NCBI GenBank assembly: GCA_002364325.1
Contig: DEXV01000003.1
Location: 845,229 to 909,228 of the forward strand
DNA: 64,000 bases
Direction of reading: 5' to 3'
Source: Gillisia sp. UBA3175
GTDB taxonomy: Bacteria > Bacteroidota > Bacteroidia > Flavobacteriales > Flavobacteriaceae
Under the pieces are notes generated by a model. That model searched no databases and had not been told where the DNA came from. It saw only the letters and a program-made list of their open reading frames with translations. Positions 61,446 through 64,000 of this stretch are shown in pieces; positions within the stretch are counted from its first letter, which is position 1, and the number at the start of each line of letters is the position of its first letter. Position numbers and translations under genes: made by a program.

Positions 61446-64000
61446 ATGTTCAGATTTTATAGCTATTTAAAGAATCATAAATTTCTTACGCTTTTTTCAG
61501 GTTTCCTGATTTTGGTGGTTTTGCTGTTTCTTGCTTCTAAAATTTCTTTAGAGGAAGATATTACAAGTCTTATTCCTGAGGGGGAGCAACAAGACGTACT
61601 TAAAAAAGTACTGGACCAAACCGAATTTTCAGATAAAATTATTGTTACTATTTCTTCCAATTCTTCTGAAACTACCCCTCAAGATCTAACAATTTATGCC
61701 CAGGAGCTTATAGATACTTTAAATACCGGGCTGCCAGAATACATCAAAAATATTCAAGGAAAAGTACCGGAAGAAGGAATTATGGAGATCTACGATTTTG
61801 TTTATAATAATTTGCCATTATTTCTAAACGAGAAGGATTATAAGGAAATTGAAAATAGATTGATCCTAGATAGTATTAATAGACTTGTGGAAGAAGACTA
61901 TAAAAGCCTGATCTCACCAACAGGTTTGGTTACCAAAAATTTTATTTTCAAAGATCCATTATCGATCACCAATCTTGGGTTAAAAAAACTTGAAGAATTA
62001 CAAGTAGGAGACGATTTTAAACTCTTCAATAATTTTTTGATCACAAAAGACGAAAAGCATCTATTGCTGTTTATTTCACCAACATATCCCGCTTCAGAAA
62101 CAGATAAGAACTCTGTATTTCTTGAAAAGTTTGAAGCGATCCAGGATTCTTTGAACTTAAAATATACCAATGTTAAAGGACAATTTTTTGGCGGGGTTCG
62201 ATATTCAGTTGCAAATGCCAATCAGATAAAAAAAGACATTAAGCTCACTTTGGGTTTTGCCAGCGGAATACTTCTATTACTGCTTATTTATTATTATCGT
62301 AGGATCTATGTTCCGTTAATATTATTTATTCCAAGTATAATTGGAGGGATCTCTGCAATTGCGGTACTCTATCTTTTTAAAGTCAGTATCTCTTCCATTT
62401 CTGTTGGAATAGGAGCGATCCTGCTTGGAATAAGTTTAGATTATGCTTTGCACATTCTTACTCATTACAAGAACAACAACGATCTTTCCAAGCTTTATAA
62501 AGATGTTACCGGACCCATTTTAATGAGTAGCGGAACCACGGCTGTTGCTTTTTTATGCTTATTATTCGTGAAAAGTGAAGCTTTGAATGATTTGGGAATC
62601 TTTGCAGCTGTGAGTGTTATGGTATCTTCAGTAGTTGCACTTTTTCTAATTCCTTTATTATATTCAGTTCCAAAAGTCCAAGAGGAAAAGCAGGATACTT
62701 TTATTGATAGAGTAGCAGGTATAGAATATCACAAGAAAAAAGGACTTGTTGCTTTAATACTTGTCCTATTCATTGGCGGTCTTTTTTACTTTACTAATTT
62801 AAATTTTAACAATGACCTTTCTTCCATAAATTTTGAACCCGCTGAAGTAAAACAAGCTGAAAAAGAAGTTGAAAAAATTGCTGGAAAGGCAGCCAGATCT
62901 ATTTATTTGGTGGCTTATGGAAATACTTCAGATGAAGCTTTGGAGGCAAATAATGAGTTATACGAGGAATTAATAAGTTTAAAGAGATCTGGTAGTATAG
63001 AGAGTTTTAGTAGTATTGGAGGAGTGGTGCTTTCTACAAACACCCAACTCGAAAAAATTGAATTATGGAAGAGTTTCTGGACTTCAGAAAAACAAGAATT
63101 TTTAAGATCTAACTTGATAACCTCCTCCGCTAGATTTGGTTTTAGACCAGAGAGTTTCGATAGCTTTTATTCTTTGGTGTATCAAGATTTTAAACCCATC
63201 TATCTTAATGATTATAGAAAGACCAGTACGTTGTATCTGGACGATTTTCTTTCTTCTGGAGATGATCTGGCAACAGTTACCAATTCGATTAATTTAAATA
63301 AGGAACTTGAAGCTTCGGTATTAAAAAAGATTAAAAGCAGAGAAAATGTGGTGGTTGTGGATAGAAAGCAAATAAATCAGAGCTTTCTGGGTAATTTGAA
63401 GAACGATTTTAATATGTTAATTGGTTATTCCATTTTAGCTGTTTTTATAATCCTTTTAATTTGTTATCGATCGTTAATGTTAAGTTTGCTAACTCTTGTT
63501 CCAATTGGTTTAACATGGGTGATCGCCTTAGGAATTATGGCGGCCTTGAAAATTGAATTCAATATTTTAAATATTATTATATCCACCTTTATTTTTGGAC
63601 TTGGGCTGGATTATAGCATCTTTATTACGAATGCTTTTTTAAAGGAATATGAGTTTGGAACCAAGGTGTTAAAAACCTACCGTACTTCTATATTACTATC
63701 TGTAATAACCACTCTACTTGGCATAGGTGCCTTATTCTTTGCTAAACATCCTGCATTGCGCTCTATCTCTATAGTATCTATAATAGGTGTGTTTTCTGCA
63801 GTTTCGGTAGCATTTATAGTACAGGGATTTATATTTGATCTTATTTTTTTAGAGAGACGTAGAAAAGGTCTTCCACCATTCAGTATGCGAAGACTAATAG
63901 GATCTATACAAGAAACACCAACTAAGGATAAACTATACTTTAGAAAAGAGGTGTATGATAATTATAGGCATAAAAAGATCTTTAAGGAAGTAAAGCGAGA
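61446..64000 (+). CDS. MMPL/RND-type transporter (partial, runs off the right end)
   Basis: A frame open from ATG 61446 to the last base, at least 851 residues. One membrane helix near 12-32, a large periplasmic loop, a helix bundle around 260-420, a second loop, and a second bundle around 655-800 make the RND/MMPL layout. Conserved GxxxD in the fourth-helix region lies in GISLDYALHILTHYKNN, and again GLGLDYSIFITNAFLKEYEF near 725. MMPL proteins in flexirubin/aryl-polyene clusters export the product lipid. The start immediately follows the GT2 stop. C-terminus not seen. Confidence 0.9.
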   Translation, partial: MFRFYSYLKNHKFLTLFSGFLILVVLLFLASKISLEEDITSLIPEGEQQDVLKKVLDQTEFSDKIIVTISSNSSETTPQDLTIYAQELIDTLNTGLPEYIKNIQGKVPEEGIMEIYDFVYNNLPLFLNEKDYKEIENRLILDSINRLVEEDYKSLISPTGLVTKNFIFKDPLSITNLGLKKLEELQVGDDFKLFNNFLITKDEKHLLLFISPTYPASETDKNSVFLEKFEAIQDSLNLKYTNVKGQFFGGVRYSVANANQIKKDIKLTLGFASGILLLLLIYYYRRIYVPLILFIPSIIGGISAIAVLYLFKVSISSISVGIGAILLGISLDYALHILTHYKNNNDLSKLYKDVTGPILMSSGTTAVAFLCLLFVKSEALNDLGIFAAVSVMVSSVVALFLIPLLYSVPKVQEEKQDTFIDRVAGIEYHKKKGLVALILVLFIGGLFYFTNLNFNNDLSSINFEPAEVKQAEKEVEKIAGKAARSIYLVAYGNTSDEALEANNELYEELISLKRSGSIESFSSIGGVVLSTNTQLEKIELWKSFWTSEKQEFLRSNLITSSARFGFRPESFDSFYSLVYQDFKPIYLNDYRKTSTLYLDDFLSSGDDLATVTNSINLNKELEASVLKKIKSRENVVVVDRKQINQSFLGNLKNDFNMLIGYSILAVFIILLICYRSLMLSLLTLVPIGLTWVIALGIMAALKIEFNILNIIISTFIFGLGLDYSIFITNAFLKEYEFGTKVLKTYRTSILLSVITTLLGIGALFFAKHPALRSISIVSIIGVFSAVSVAFIVQGFIFDLIFLERRRKGLPPFSMRRLIGSIQETPTKDKLYFRKEVYDNYRHKKIFKEVKR

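Noticed and set aside
1..64000. CRISPR arrays, transposases, integrases, prophage genes
   Set aside because: No direct-repeat arrays, transposase-like ORFs, terminal inverted repeats or phage proteins were seen; the only mobile-like sign is the corA fragment.

Overview
The window looks like a chromosomal segment of a marine-type member of the Flavobacteriaceae (Bacteroidota). It is AT-rich (roughly one third G+C by eye). Many genes are preceded by the Bacteroidota -7 promoter box TAnnTTTG, Shine-Dalgarno sequences are mostly absent, and gene content is flavobacterial: a flexirubin/aryl-polyene type pigment cluster with tyrosine ammonia-lyase, tandem DUF1206 genes, and a DUF1704 (QEGLA) operon. 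The species cannot be named from the sequence alone.

Layout. 1-5 kb: end of an aldehyde dehydrogenase, a Nudix hydrolase, a hotdog thioesterase, then two MscS-type channels, an EEP-family phosphatase and a DUF3817 protein on the minus strand. 5-14 kb: galE, a tiny YqaE/Pmp3 membrane peptide, a DEAD-box RNA helicase, two DUF1206 proteins, a VTT/DedA protein, two short-chain dehydrogenases and an MDR-type reductase. 14-19 kb: a FUSC membrane protein, a 34-residue basic peptide, and cysE-cysM for cysteine synthesis. 19-26 kb: a Crp/Fnr regulator, an SF2 helicase, and a decayed signalling locus (intact type I substrate-binding lipoprotein followed by a histidine kinase and response regulator broken by stops, frameshifts and a deletion). 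25-31 kb: TruA-type pseudouridine synthase, RecQ, CorA, and a lactonase-like lipoprotein.

31-34.5 kb is the most unusual part. On the minus strand a promoter (TTTG-N20-TACATTTG) is followed by a SAM-I-clan riboswitch, then by a 34-codon ORF ending in six consecutive cysteine codons, then by an ATP-grasp ligase and an LLM flavin monooxygenase. This reads as a sulfur-scavenging operon with SAM sensing and probable cysteine-dependent translational attenuation in one leader. A fragment of a second corA lies beside it, so the segment may sit at a duplication or insertion scar.

34.4-38.3 kb: an operon of a DUF1704 metallopeptidase-like protein (HEVGTH plus QEGLA), a glutathione-synthetase-like ATP-grasp ligase, and an AstE/AspA-type zinc hydrolase. 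Together they suggest an amino-acid ligation/removal system. 38-48 kb: tRNA-Arg, an Lrp-type regulator divergent from a TauE/SafE transporter with a perfect palindrome between them, and a type I export operon (ABC, HlyD, TolC) whose ATPase domain has lost its key motifs. Then come a TPR protein, a broken SCO1/SenC gene, tRNA-Pro and tRNA-Ser.

48.7-64 kb is a flexirubin/aryl-polyene cluster that runs off the right edge: a halogenase-like flavoprotein divergent from tyrosine ammonia-lyase, ketoreductase, acyltransferase, dehydratases, thioesterase, four ketosynthase-like proteins, acyl carrier protein, polysaccharide deacetylase, LolA-like protein, a GT2 glycosyltransferase, and an MMPL transporter. 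Tyrosine deamination should supply the aromatic starter, which the KS/KR/DH set extends to a polyene for export or acylation at the outer membrane.
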